A stretch of DNA of 64,000 bases, from the NCBI GenBank assembly GCA_014706295.1, contig JACSVZ010000003.1, positions 897,014 through 961,013 on the forward strand, written 5' to 3'. Shown here piece after piece: positions 53,331-64,000 of this stretch. The notes under the pieces are model-generated. The model worked only from the letters and a program-made list of their open reading frames with translations, had not been told where the DNA came from and made no database searches. Every line of letters starts with the position of its first letter. Within the stretch, counting starts at the first letter, position 1. A program made the position numbers and the translations under genes. The stretch comes from Lycocorax pyrrhopterus obiensis. Taxonomy: Eukaryota > Chordata > Aves > Passeriformes > Paradisaeidae.

Positions 53331-53899
53331 GGAGTGGGGATGGACCGGGCCATTAAGGACTTCAGCCAGGAGGGAGGATCTATAATATTGAGTTGGAAAA
53401 CAAGAAGAAGTAATAATCAAAGGTGGCCGAAGAAAACTGCAAACCTTTGGCTTTCGAACTCGGTCAAGATTAAAGTTGTTCTTGATGGGAAACACACCAT
53501 CCACTCCTTAATGAAAACCATGGGGAGACCGATGCTGCGGATGGCTCCTTAAACAGGGAGAGGAATCCTCGCTCCAGGTCTGAGGACAAAAATCAGCGGC
53601 ACAATTCGCAAGGGGAAGAAGAGGAGGAGAGGAAGGAGCTGGGAGAAGGGAGCCGCCTCGCCTGGCTGAGCAGCGAAGCCGCAGCCAGAGGTCACGTCTC
53701 CACCCGACACACACTTCGGGGTCGTTTCGCAGATGTTCCCCCGGTTCAGAGAGGCCCGGAGCATCCCCCTGCCTGCCCCAGAGCGCCCTGGAAGCTGCCG
53801 AAACCCCTCTCCTCCTGGCAGACAAATGGCCCCTCTTGCCCTGGGCTGGGGCCAGCCTCCAGCCCTCCCCCTGCCCTCTCTCTGCTGGAACGACAGTTA

Positions 53900-56800
53900 A
53901 AAATCAGACTGCAAACAAGTGGATTTTGGTCTGAGCTGTAATAGCCCTTATTTGCTTTGCTTTAACAAACAGCTGGAGGGGGGGATTTACTTTCAGGCTG
54001 GCTGTAAAAGCTCCACACGGGAGGGGAAAGGCAGGGGACGGAGGTTAACCGGCGGCACGGGGTGTCTTTTCATGCCCTCTGCGAGTCAAAGCAATGGCTG
54101 GGTTTATTTGCTTGCTCTCTGCAACAAATGGGAGCCCTTCAGGTGAGAAGATGCTGGAAGGGTGGAATGACAGGACAGATTTACACCTGTCCTTACAGCC
54201 TTCTCTGACAACCCCTATAGCCTACAGAAATGACCAGTGGTGCCACGGAGTCTGGGGAAGTCAGCAGGTTCACTTGGCTTTTTTGTTGCTTTTTCACTCT
54301 GTCCTGCCCCACCGCTGCCCCTCCTGCTTCCTTCTCCCTTTCCCTCGTTTTCTCGTGGCACAACACGAAGCACAGAGAGATGGACCCGACTGATAGGCTC
54401 CCCCAGCCACCCTCTGCCCCAGGAATATCACAGCTGACCCCGGGGAGCCCCTTCTCAGCACCTCCTTGGTCGCACAGGGCGCCCAAGGTCTGCATTTACC
54501 ACACTCCAGCCTCCTGCTCTAACCTCCTCCAGTTCTCAGCTGTCCCCTCCCAGACAAGAAGGCAGAGAGGAGATAACCCCCCTTATGCCCTGTCTCCCCC
54601 CAAACATCCCACCTCGATGACAGAGGCTGTCCAGATGCCTCTGGAATCTGGCTGGACCCCGCTGCCATCTTCATCCGTGGAGAGGACAAAGGCTGCATTC
54701 CCCATGTCCCACCCCAAGGGCCTGTTGCCACCTCTGAGTGCCTGCTGAAAGCCCTCCTCAGAGCCAGCTCTCGAGCGTGGCGTCTGGTGGAGCCAGGAGC
54801 ACTCAGCCCCGCATTCAGCACGCCTGGAAGGCTGTGGCCATCCCGGCTGAGGGCACGGGGGTGTTGCTGAGGGTCCTCTGGAGAGGACTGGAATACACTT
54901 CAGTAGCCCCCAGACAAAAGAATCCTGCGAGCAAAGCAGCACAGCCCAACGTCTCATCACTCAGCCTCATCACAGAGCACTGAGCAGGACCTTGGGAGGC
55001 TCTGCTCCAGCATGGGTGCCTGAAGTTACAGTCAAAGAGCCAAATGTAAAGCGCCACGACCTGGCAGTGCATAACTGAGGTCTCCTGATGGATCCCACAC
55101 GCCCACCGTGCTCCCAGGACAGAGCTCCCGGGCAGCAAAGTGCTCAGGCACGGGTGTGGGACACCAGGCAGAGAAGAAACAACAGCTTCTAAGCTGCTCT
55201 AAGCATTTTCACCTGAAGTTTGTTAAGTGCCACATTCTGCTGGAGATCTCCAGCCGGATTCCTCCTCCTGCAACAGGCAAGGGAGCCAAAGCCACCAGTT
55301 CTTACCAAAAAAACCCCAGAGGTTTCTCATCTCCCTGTTAGGCTCATTGCAGCAATGATTTCCCAATTACTGAGAGTCAAACAGTTTCAACAGAGAAGAC
55401 TGGGAATGCCTCACAGGAGAACTCTTGCCTGCCCCAGGCTAGGAAAGAGTAGAGAACCTGCCCCAAATGAGGCAAGCTGGGGGATTCACAAACAGGTCCC
55501 TCTGCTCACGGCGACAGCCCTAAGCCCTGGAATGGGGTTATAGCCAGAGGCAAGCACTCGAGATTCCTCTAAAATCTTTGGGAACATCTAAGGGTTCAGC
55601 ACTTCTAAAAATCTCTTGAGGCTTCTTCAGATGCCTGGAGAGAGATTTCACAGCTTGTCTCCTCTTAATAGCTGCATTTTCAGTCTTCGGCCAGAAAAAT
55701 AGGCTGTGCAACTTCTTTGTGCCTTCCTTATGATAATTAGGATTAATGAGTCACCATTTCACCTATGATACACACCACTGCTACGCAGTAATCATGAGAT
55801 ACCATCGTTTGTGGTAACACTCATCCCAGTGAGGATGGATGGGGATATCACAAAGGGGTAAAGGCGGACAGAGAGAGGAGTTAAACCTTTTATAGCCTGG
55901 AAGGAGCAGGGACGCCTCTCCCTCCTGCATTCCCTTCCAGAGGCTGAGGCTTTCTGGGATGATTCTGCCAGTGAAGACACTGCAGGAAGTGATGAGGCCA
56001 AGAATACCCTTTGGAAACTTAAAAAAAAAATGGTTTGTGTTTTCTCCTGTGCAATGTGAATATGCAGATGGATTTGCATAGGACTGCTCTGTGGAGTAAA
56101 TGCCTTTCAGGGAAGAACCAAAGGTGCTCTTTGGGATCGGCAGGGGGACGAGGATGGAATATAACACTATTTTGAATCACATTTTCCAGCCACTCTGGAG
56201 CTGATGGGGTGACATTTCAAGGGAGGCATGGATCCAGGTGCATGACCATGAAGAGTTAATCTCTCCATAGAGGTACTTCCTCAGCCATTGCATCCAGAAT
56301 TTCAGACACAGGGTGCATTGCGTGTTTGGGGATCTCCCATCAACCACAAAGTCAAGGTCAAGGTCTCCTCCTCATTCCTTTAAACGATCTGGACCCTGCC
56401 TCTCCAAAAAAACCCCACTTTCCCCTCCTGCGTGCTGGGATCCCTGGAGCTGCTGGAGTTTGTACCAGGGGGAGGCTGTGGAGGGGGAGTGCTGACAGCT
56501 GGCTTTGCTTGGTGAGAGGCCCTTGGCAGCACAACCACTTCTCACCTCCCTTTACCAAAGCCTGGCTGTGGCACCCTCCTGGTGGAGATCCACTCCTAGT
56601 CCATCAAAGATTTCCCAGACGGGAATGCTGCTGCCCTGTCAGGTCCCAAACACGCTGGATTTCCTTCCCAGGGCACACACAGCACATCCAGGGCATCCCA
56701 GGAGAGCTGGGGCTGCTGCTCCTCACCGAGACACAGCTGATCTGCATATATTCAATGACCACGTCTGGGAAGACCGGATGTGTTAAGCCCAGGCGTAATT

Positions 56801-57035
56801 TCCAGGCACAGAAAAGGGTGTGCTCAGAAACCCCAGACATTTTCTAAGCCTACTCAAGACCTGCCATGATCAGATGGTTTGTCCAGCCAAAGAAGTCCTG
56901 AAGATGGAGCACATGGCTGGGAAACATCAGATTTGGAGGGAGTTAAGGACATTCGGAAGACACTTCCAAATGTGCAGTTTTTCTTGCGTGACACACAGGG
57001 TCACTCTTGTCAACAAATATCCCATTTTAATATTT
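53900..57035. other. Intergenic, no gene seen
   Basis: Ordinary-composition DNA without recognised transposon. Open frames here show no family text. AT-richer short patches near 55660-55800 and 56010-56100 may hold sites. A short A run at 56020-56029. Confidence 0.6.
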
Positions 57036-57300
57036 CATTAAACTTTCATGGTGTACTCTGAGTCCATGATATAGGCACAGTCAACAAACGTAAAAATCAA
57101 TCAATCAGTCCCTAAGCGAATACCCAGTGAGAGAGAGAAAGGCTCCCATTAATTTCTCCAGACTTCAGGTCAAGTCCTAAATGTATAAAGATCAAAAGAC
57201 CTGGAGATTAGCATTGAGCCAAGTCATCAGCAGTGGGATTTCCAAAGGCCACGCTCAGCCTCTTGCAAGTAGATGAGCAAAAACACATTGACCCAAGATA
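57035..57300. promoter_or_regulatory. Candidate conserved non-coding element
   Basis: An AT-balanced stretch with AATATTTCATTAAAC, an ATCAATCAATCAGTC run (three ATCA steps, PBX/HOX-like) and CATTAATTTCTCC. No repeat family or reading frame recognised. Confidence 0.33.
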
Positions 57301-57689
57301 TTTTAGTTCCCTTTCTTTTGTGCACTGAGGCAACTTTTGATTTTATTTTTTATTTAAGAAAGGAAATGGTCAAATAAGTTGTTTGCACTTTTCACCACAA
57401 GTGAGAGTTTTCCTCCACACACACACATCACTCCAAAGTTCCTGAGAAGATGAGTGACAGCCAAATTGCCTCGCACCCTTGCTCTTTGCACACCTCCCTG
57501 CCAGGTTTGTGCCGAGAACAGGTGGCTTTCGCACCTAGCACATATTTGTGCTGGCTGAGTGTTAGCAGTGAAATCAAATCCTTTCCTCTGACCCAGGAAT
57601 TTTGATGGCAGAGGGAAGGGTGTCTTGTTTGAGGGGGTGTGGCACTTCTTTCCACAGGAACATTTATCATTTCTCTGCTGAAAAAGAGA

Positions 57690-57840
57690 CCAATAACCCA
57701 TACCCCGTGCCTGTTATTACCCTGTGAATACAAAGGTGTCTCATTTTTAATGGGCCCTTAGCAATAGCGCCGGCACCTCATCATTTATCATCTTGTGCTG
57801 ACAACTTCCTTGATGCAGAAAGCTCCTGAATGGCACCTCT
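57690..57840. promoter_or_regulatory. Candidate conserved non-coding element
   Basis: The block contains CAAAGGTGTCTCATTTTTAA (a degenerate T-box half-site beside a TAAT-like core) and CATCATTTATCATC. Compact, low-repeat and AT-balanced. Called on motif content only. Confidence 0.3.
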
Positions 57841-58493
57841 GAAAGAGGCGTCAGCAGAATGAGCCGTGAGGGGTCTTGCAGCTTTTCCTGTAGACAAGCA
57901 AAGGAAGACCCGAGGCGTGTTTATACCTTTGAACTGGAATGTTAGTCACAATATCAGACTCTCCACGCTCTCCTCTCTAGCCCGGTGCCAGGCAGAGCAC
58001 AGGGGAGGAAAATCAACCTCTGAGGGCCACATCTCCCTCCTCAGCAAGGGAAGAGGGATGGGGCACAGCAGTGCAGGCAGGAGAGCCCTGCTCCCACCTC
58101 CTTCCCAAATCCAACGACCGCATCGGAGCCAGCACAGGTTGGAGATACCCCTGCGCAGGGCAGGACTGGCCCAAACTGCTTCTCCTCCCTCCCAAAGCAA
58201 AGCAGAAACCGAGGGGTGAGTCACAGCTTTGACCTACAATTTGAAGCCTGCTTTTTTTCCCAGGGCTTCAAGGAAATCTCGTGTTAAATCCATAACCGAG
58301 TCCTAAGGGAGACAGGCAAAACATCCTCTGACACAGCTGACCTCCTTTCTCTCTCTCTCTTCGAGAAGATGTTTTTCAAGGAAAGAAGCCAAAAATTGAG
58401 CTTAGGGAAACGAGCAGAGCTTGGCTGGGTTGATGGGGCTGAGCTGACTTTGGCCAGGCAGTGCTGCCTCCTAACCTGCTCCTATGCAAATCC

Positions 58494-58516
58494 CAGCAGC
58501 AGCAGCAGCAGCAGCC
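58494..58516 (+). repeat. (AGC)n trinucleotide repeat
   Basis: About seven uninterrupted AGC copies. They lie outside any supported coding exon. Confidence 0.85.
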
Positions 58517-58832
58517 TCACCCTGGCAAAGGCTGCTCTTCCCTCCTGGTTTGTGCAAATACAGTCTTGCCACAAATTCATTTGCAATGGCCTCGAATGAC
58601 AACAGCTCATTTTGACACTGGCAACAGTAAATCTTCCATTTTCCCCTTGGAGGGCTTGGCAGAGCCAGGCTGATTTTCTTCTCCAAACCTTGCCTGGCAA
58701 AGGTTTCCCTATCTCATCGCCTCCCGCAAGCACAACACTCTGTAATTACCAGGTCCAGAGCCTTTCATTCAAGTGCCTTCAAGGACTTTGAAGAATTTTG
58801 ATTTGGGGCCCCCTGGGGCGAAAGCCCAAGGA

Positions 58833-58885
58833 TTACTTTGCCCAATTTACTTATGAGTAAACTGAGGCACGGCAGAGGGAAACCT
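58833..58885 (+). repeat. Possible ancient MIR-like SINE relic
   Basis: The segment ATTTACTTATGAGTAAACTG followed by AGGCACGGCAGAGG resembles the conserved part of the amniote MIR consensus (ATTTTACAGATGAGGAAACTG then AGGCACAGAGAGG). It is short and diverged, so the call is tentative. Confidence 0.4.
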
Positions 58886-59599
58886 GTAATTTTCACGAGT
58901 CTGTTCATTCAGGATTCCTCATTTTCCACACTCCCAACTCCAAAATGCCCTAAAGGCTTCAGTATTCAGGGCTGCTGAGCAGCCACATATTTGGTGGAAG
59001 GATTTTGCAGCGCTCCAGAAAGCCAACTCCATCTTCCTTCCAAACCACCCACTCAGAAAAAATCAGGGCATCCAAAACTGGTGGTTTGTGACACTCAGCT
59101 GATAATAGGGTATGCTATTAATGAGCCCCAAATCCCAACCTCTCTGCCCTTCCATTGAAGAGATATCCAGAGGGAAAAACAGGAAAGCAGGTAATATCTT
59201 CCCCCTCTTCTGCCCAAGAGCTCAGTGTGCAGGCAAACTGTGGGAGGAATTTCCAAACAGCCCCACAGGAGGCTCAGGGCTGCTGCTTGCCAGGAGACAC
59301 CTCTGCCACAAGCAGCACGTAGGGCCACGAGCACCAGAGCCCCACGAGCCTGGCCTGACTTCCAGCACCCAGGGCTCATTTCCCGTTTTAATGAAATCAC
59401 TTTGAGGCTCAGGCAGGAATCCATCCCTGCCCCGTCCCCAGGGGCTGCGCACAAGGGATGGACTCTCTGTCGAGCGGTTTCTCCAGCGTCCTCATGGACA
59501 GCAGGGATGGGCTCAGCACCTGCTGTGGGCACCAAGCAGCTGCTCCCAGTGTGGATCCTCTGCCCAGCAATGAGAGCCTGCTCTAACACCCACTGCTGC

Positions 59600-62180
59600 G
59601 GTGGGGATCACTAATGGTCTCCTCCTCTATCCCACTGCTGCCCATTCCCACAAAAGTTTTAGGCAACTTTCACCCTTTTTTCAACTTTGACTGAAACCAC
59701 CATTCAAAAGGTACTTGGGGAAGGGGATGGAGGGGAAGGGCAAAGCCACTTCAACCTCCTTTTCCTAGCAACTGTCTGAAGAAAAGGGAATAATTGTGTA
59801 TATCCCACACACAGCCAGAGAATAAGTTACAGGAAAGAATCCGTCAAAGGGGGAAAGGAGATTCAGATATTCAAGGAAAAGATTTCCAAGCTGACTTATG
59901 ATTTTTCCTCCAGGATCTCATTGCAACAGGCACTGTGCAAACACTCAGCAAGAGACAATTTCCTGCACTAGATATATTAAAATCTAAGCTGCAGAGACAG
60001 AAAGAGTGTGGGAGGGAAAATGGGAGGGTTGAGGAGAACTGAACTGACTCACCCTGGGTTACTTATCTGGTCAAGAATAGGGGCAGGCAGGAATAACCCA
60101 AGGCTCCAGAGTGCCAGTCCAACACTGTCCTTCAGACAAGGTTGCTCCTACCTACCCCTTTGATCTGCTCGTAACAGCAGGGAGCAAGGGCCACCTCCTA
60201 TCAAAATGAGAAGCCAGGCCACAGCCAAAGAGCAGCAAATGGGGAAACAGCAAGAGAAGATTATCTGAGAATGCCAGATGCTTGTGAGAATAAAGTGTCT
60301 GTCACCAGCAAAACATAATGGTGTCACATGTGGGCTGGGGTAAGTCAGCGCAGCGCCCCAGCAGCCAGGGCTCTGCTCAGCAGGGTCTGCTCCACCTTAG
60401 CAACCACCAGCGCCAGGAGGGGCAGAGGGGAGATGGGAGCTCAGCGAAGGCCATGCCCCAGTCGGGAGAGCACCAACGTGTGGTCCCAAGCCAGGGACCT
60501 GGATGGGCAAGGAGAGAGAGGGGTGATAAATAGAGAAAATAATGCCAAAATAGTGATGTAAATTAACAACCTTGAGTAAAGGAAAAGAAACGGGAATCCA
60601 GCCCTGCTAAATGTGAATTAAACCTTCCTTATCCCTCTGAATCCCTGAAAGAGTTAACAAAATAGTAGGAAAAGGAGAACAGAGATTCTAATTTATGGAG
60701 AGGTTCAAAGGGCTTTTGATAAAGCCCTTCAGTAGAGTCTCTGAAGGAAATTTTATAATCATGGGGTTGGGAGATAAAGTGCTGTCATAGATTAAAAACT
60801 TGTTGAGACAGAAAACAGAGGAGAAGGAAATAAATGGCAAATGACCAGCATGGAAATAATTTAGGAGAGGTGTCCCCAGGATGAATTTGGAAAGTGGTTA
60901 ACTGTAGTATGACTTTAATAGCAATTAGACCTGCTAGAATAATAAACAGGAGCACGGTAACAACGTTGATCCTGTACCCGTGTGCTGCAAAGAGTCTGAT
61001 CTGGAACAACTCCAGGGTTTTTTTATTAATTTGGGGGAAAAAACCCAACACAAAACACCACCAAAGCCATGTTGTTATTCCCACTCATCCCCCCTAAAAT
61101 AAACCCAGAAACATTTCAACGACACCTCTCCATCCCCACACTCCCTCCGCGGGCAGAGGTTTCCAGAGCTCTCTGACAAAGAATCCCTGGCACCAGCAAA
61201 GCGGAGGAGCAGGATTTTTCTGGCGTTCGATTGCAATAAAGTTTTCAGCGATTCCCTCCCCCTCACGCTCCCTCCCTTCACCCACTGCCTTCCCTGAGCT
61301 TGCTCGGGCTGTGACCCACGGGCTGAGAAAACGCCCATGGGAGACAGGAAGCTTTGTGCTTTGCTGGCAACCGAGAACTTGGAGTTAAGTCGAGCCTAGG
61401 TGAGAATTGCAAGGACCAGGGGGATCCAGGAGGATCACACAGAGGGTGGGATACCTGGAAACGCAGCTGAGCAGCAGCTGGGTATCAGCCTAGACTGGAC
61501 TGTCCTGAGTCAGTGCCCTGAGATGGAAAGGGACGAGAGAGAAGTGGTCCTGCCACTCAGAACCTGCTCCCACCGCCCCAGGGAGCCCCAGCCCACGGCC
61601 TGGGCAAGGAGCCCTCCGGAGCTGGAAGGTGCCGTGCAGGGAGGGAGGATGGGGATTTCCTCAGCACTGAAGTGATTCTCCTGTGTTCTGGCAGGTGCCA
61701 CGTGTGGCCCAGCACAAACACAACGATTGCTGTGGCACCTTTTCCCAAAACAGCTGTAGGAAAGATGAGGAGGAAATGCCTCTTCCCACTTCCCAAACAC
61801 GGGAAAACACCAACTACCTGGGATGTTTTCCACATGTTCATTGCCCCCACCTCAGCAGCTCTGCTCTGAGCCAGGCTTGGAAAAGACCCTTCCACCAAGT
61901 CCAGCTCCTTGTTATCCGCAGGAAGAAAAATAAAAGGACAGCGTGGAGATGAACCAGATTGCACTGTACGTTTCAACCAGCCTTTAATCAAGTCATGCCA
62001 GGATAATTCGGAAACAAATGAAAATTGATACATTTAGGCGTGCTGAGCAGGGAAGGGCTGGATGCAGCTGCTTGCATGGCATGGAAGGATGCTCACAGTG
62101 GGTCCATGCCCTCCCCAGGAGGGAGAGCAAGGCAGCTGCCCTGAGGCAGAGGGAGAAGGTGCTTGCATTTTAAAAGAACC
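59600..62180. other. Intergenic, no gene seen
   Basis: Mixed intergenic DNA. The AT-rich part 60540-61100 has TAAT cores and a short hydrophobic open frame on the minus strand with no family resemblance. No transposon recognised. Confidence 0.55.
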
Positions 62181-62189
62181 CGGAGTCTT

Positions 62190-62420
62190 TCCGTAAGGAA
62201 ACGGTGCAGGAATATTGATTGCTCAAGATGGCTGGGTGCCTGCCCTGCCTCTGTGACTCTTCCTCTTTTTTTTCCCTCCCCAGTGCGCCCACAATGGCAG
62301 CCCTTTCATGACAGAATGATTTCAGTGAGCCCAAACACAATGTGCCTTACAGCTGTAATTCTGGGACTCCTCGAGCATGAATCATATGATGCACAGAGCT
62401 GATAGTGGGGGCAGAGGCAT
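62190..62420. promoter_or_regulatory. Candidate conserved non-coding element
   Basis: Contains ATATTGATTGCTCAAGATGG, CCACAATGGCAGC and a TTACAGCTGTAAT palindrome around an E-box, then ATGAATCATATGATGC. Complex and low in simple repeats apart from a short T run at 62268-62275. Confidence 0.33.
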
Positions 62421-63189
62421 TTGCTTCATTTCCAGACAGAGGGATGGAGCCAGGCTCCATCCGGCTGAACCAGTGCTTCCACTGCTCCTGCACCTTTTTC
62501 CAAACACCACAAAGCAGGGCCGGTACCTGTGCGAGCCCTGTTTGCTGGAAACCACCTTCCCGAGGCGCTGTGCGGCTCAGGAATCAAAGCTCAAGGCATT
62601 CCAGCCCCTGGTCTCTTGCAAAATCTCATGACCTTGTGGAGGCAAGGCCACAAAATTCACTTGTTTGACTTCATTCTCAGACTTTCATTGAGTTTTGAAC
62701 TTGGGGGAAAGAAAAAAAGCCAACAAAACAATCCATAACAAAACACAAAGCAGCAGAAATAAAAAATAAAAACCAATGGGAGCAGAGTTTGCAGGGACGG
62801 AAATCTCACTGCCCTTCCCTCCTGCTCGGAGCTTTTGGCTTTGGGACTTTTTTTGAATATCCATCCATTCTTTTACTCCTTTCTGAAGCCCATCAGACAT
62901 GAATCCACCTATCCAGGCTCCTGGAGACAGAGCAGTAAAGAAAACCTTGGGATGAAGATTTGAGAGGCAGGGAAGGATCCAGGAGCACACACAGGTGCCT
63001 TCCTCCAAGCAGGACTGAGCATTTCTCCAAGCCCAATGCACAACTGGCATCGTTCCACTGACTTCAGAAAAACCATGCTTCCTGGTTTTGGATTAATTTT
63101 TCTTCAAGAAAATGCTCACAAGGATTTTTTTCACTCTCTTTGGTGGAAACCAGCATTGTCCCCCGCCATCCTCCTGTAACACAACGCAT

Positions 63190-63400
63190 CCCCAACGCTT
63201 CATTGACATTTTATTGACGTAGCCTCACTCAAGAGGTCACTGACGCAAAAAATACCCCATTTTCACTGTTTGTAGGTCATAAGATTCACAGGTATGAGTG
63301 TCCTTTTATAGCGATGGAGGCAAACAGCTAAGAACGTATTTTGATTGCCCTTTAAAACTTGCAATAAAGGTGTTAAAGGAAAGAGTGTTTTTACGTGCCA
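63190..63400. promoter_or_regulatory. Candidate conserved non-coding element
   Basis: An AT-balanced block with TTGACATTTTATTGACG, CAAGAGGTCACTGACGC (nuclear-receptor-like AGGTCA) and GCAATAAAGGTGTTAAAGG (T-box-like GGTGTT). No repeat family recognised. Confidence 0.33.
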
Positions 63401-64000
63401 TGTCAAGCCCTAATCTACTCCATATCTCACACGCACGCTCTTCCAGCACAGAGCAGTTGTTTTCAAGTCTGTCTCCAGTGTTGTTTTTATTTTTTTTTCC
63501 CTAAGTAGTGCTGTATAACCAGCGAAGGAAAAGCAGGAAAGCTTATCTGCACCCAGCTTTTTTAAAGTAGCAATTCCATGCTGTTTCTCCTGCCCCAAGG
63601 AGTTACGTGTGACACTGCCATTTGCCTTCCCAGGGGATGTGATAACAAAGTTCGGGCTCAAGTTACCAGCAGGGAACATTGGTGACAGTGAACCTTTAGT
63701 GTCCTGCTGGTGAGGAGCCTGAGCATGGCTGAATCCGTGAATCCACAGCTCCAATGCTCTGCCCCTCTCCTGATCTGCCTCCCAAAATCGGAGCAGGAGC
63801 TGGGGACATGGGTCAAGCTGTGGGGTCTCCTGGCGTGGGTCCTGCAAAGTGCCTGGCCTTGTCTGCAGCCCCATCTACAACACAGGAGGAGAATTAGGGG
63901 GCCTAGAACTGGAACCAGAGGAGGCCAAGAGCTAAGCAGGGCAGTGGGAAACACTTAGGAGATAAGCCTGGGCTTTGTCTCCCTTTCACTCACAGCTCCA

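Noticed and set aside
60785..61084. Short hydrophobic minus-strand frame resembling membrane segments
   Set aside because: It lies in AT-rich intergenic DNA where such frames are expected. No family match.

Overview
The window is vertebrate genomic DNA and almost certainly avian. The evidence is several 5'-truncated CR1 LINE copies of the bird type (3.5, 6.8, 9.2, 10.4 and 13.1 kb), no mammalian-type SINEs or L1, and GC-rich CpG islands alternating with AT-rich blocks. The only protein-coding gene I can support is a complete copy of the T-box repressor gene TBX3 on the minus strand.

TBX3 has seven coding exons between 38912 (ATG) and 28234 (end of the TAA stop). All six introns are GT-AG with phase-compatible joints, and the 2196-nt reading frame encodes 731 residues. 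The T-box lies at about residues 106-287 and is split over exons 1-4. A basic nuclear-localisation motif follows at 292-297. The low-complexity repressor region is in exons 5-7. The 5' UTR probably runs up to about 39.9 kb. The 3' UTR probably ends near 26.47 kb, with a possible shorter form near 27.77 kb. At about 40.0-40.1 kb there is a compact promoter region with a minus-strand CCAAT box for TBX3. Oriented the opposite way are a CCAAT box, a GC box and a strong TATA box, which suggests a divergent plus-strand transcript.

Layout: 1-13 kb is ordinary intergenic DNA with scattered CR1 fragments, downstream of TBX3 (the side where TBX5 lies in other vertebrates). From 13.2 to about 58.8 kb I recognise no transposon. 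This stretch holds TBX3 and alternates CpG-rich islands with AT-rich blocks full of homeodomain-, FOX-, TALE- and T-box-like sites. That is the usual look of a developmental-regulator domain and its enhancers. From 41 to 64 kb, upstream of TBX3 (the gene-desert side, towards MED13L in other vertebrates), I see no coding gene, only candidate conserved non-coding elements and one possible MIR-like relic.

The many other long open frames, including one of 635 codons antisense to TBX3 exons 6-7, are composition artefacts of GC-rich or simple-repeat DNA. I have not annotated them. No prokaryotic features, CRISPR arrays, tRNA or rRNA genes were seen. Calls of conserved non-coding elements rest on base composition and motif density only, because no alignment could be run.
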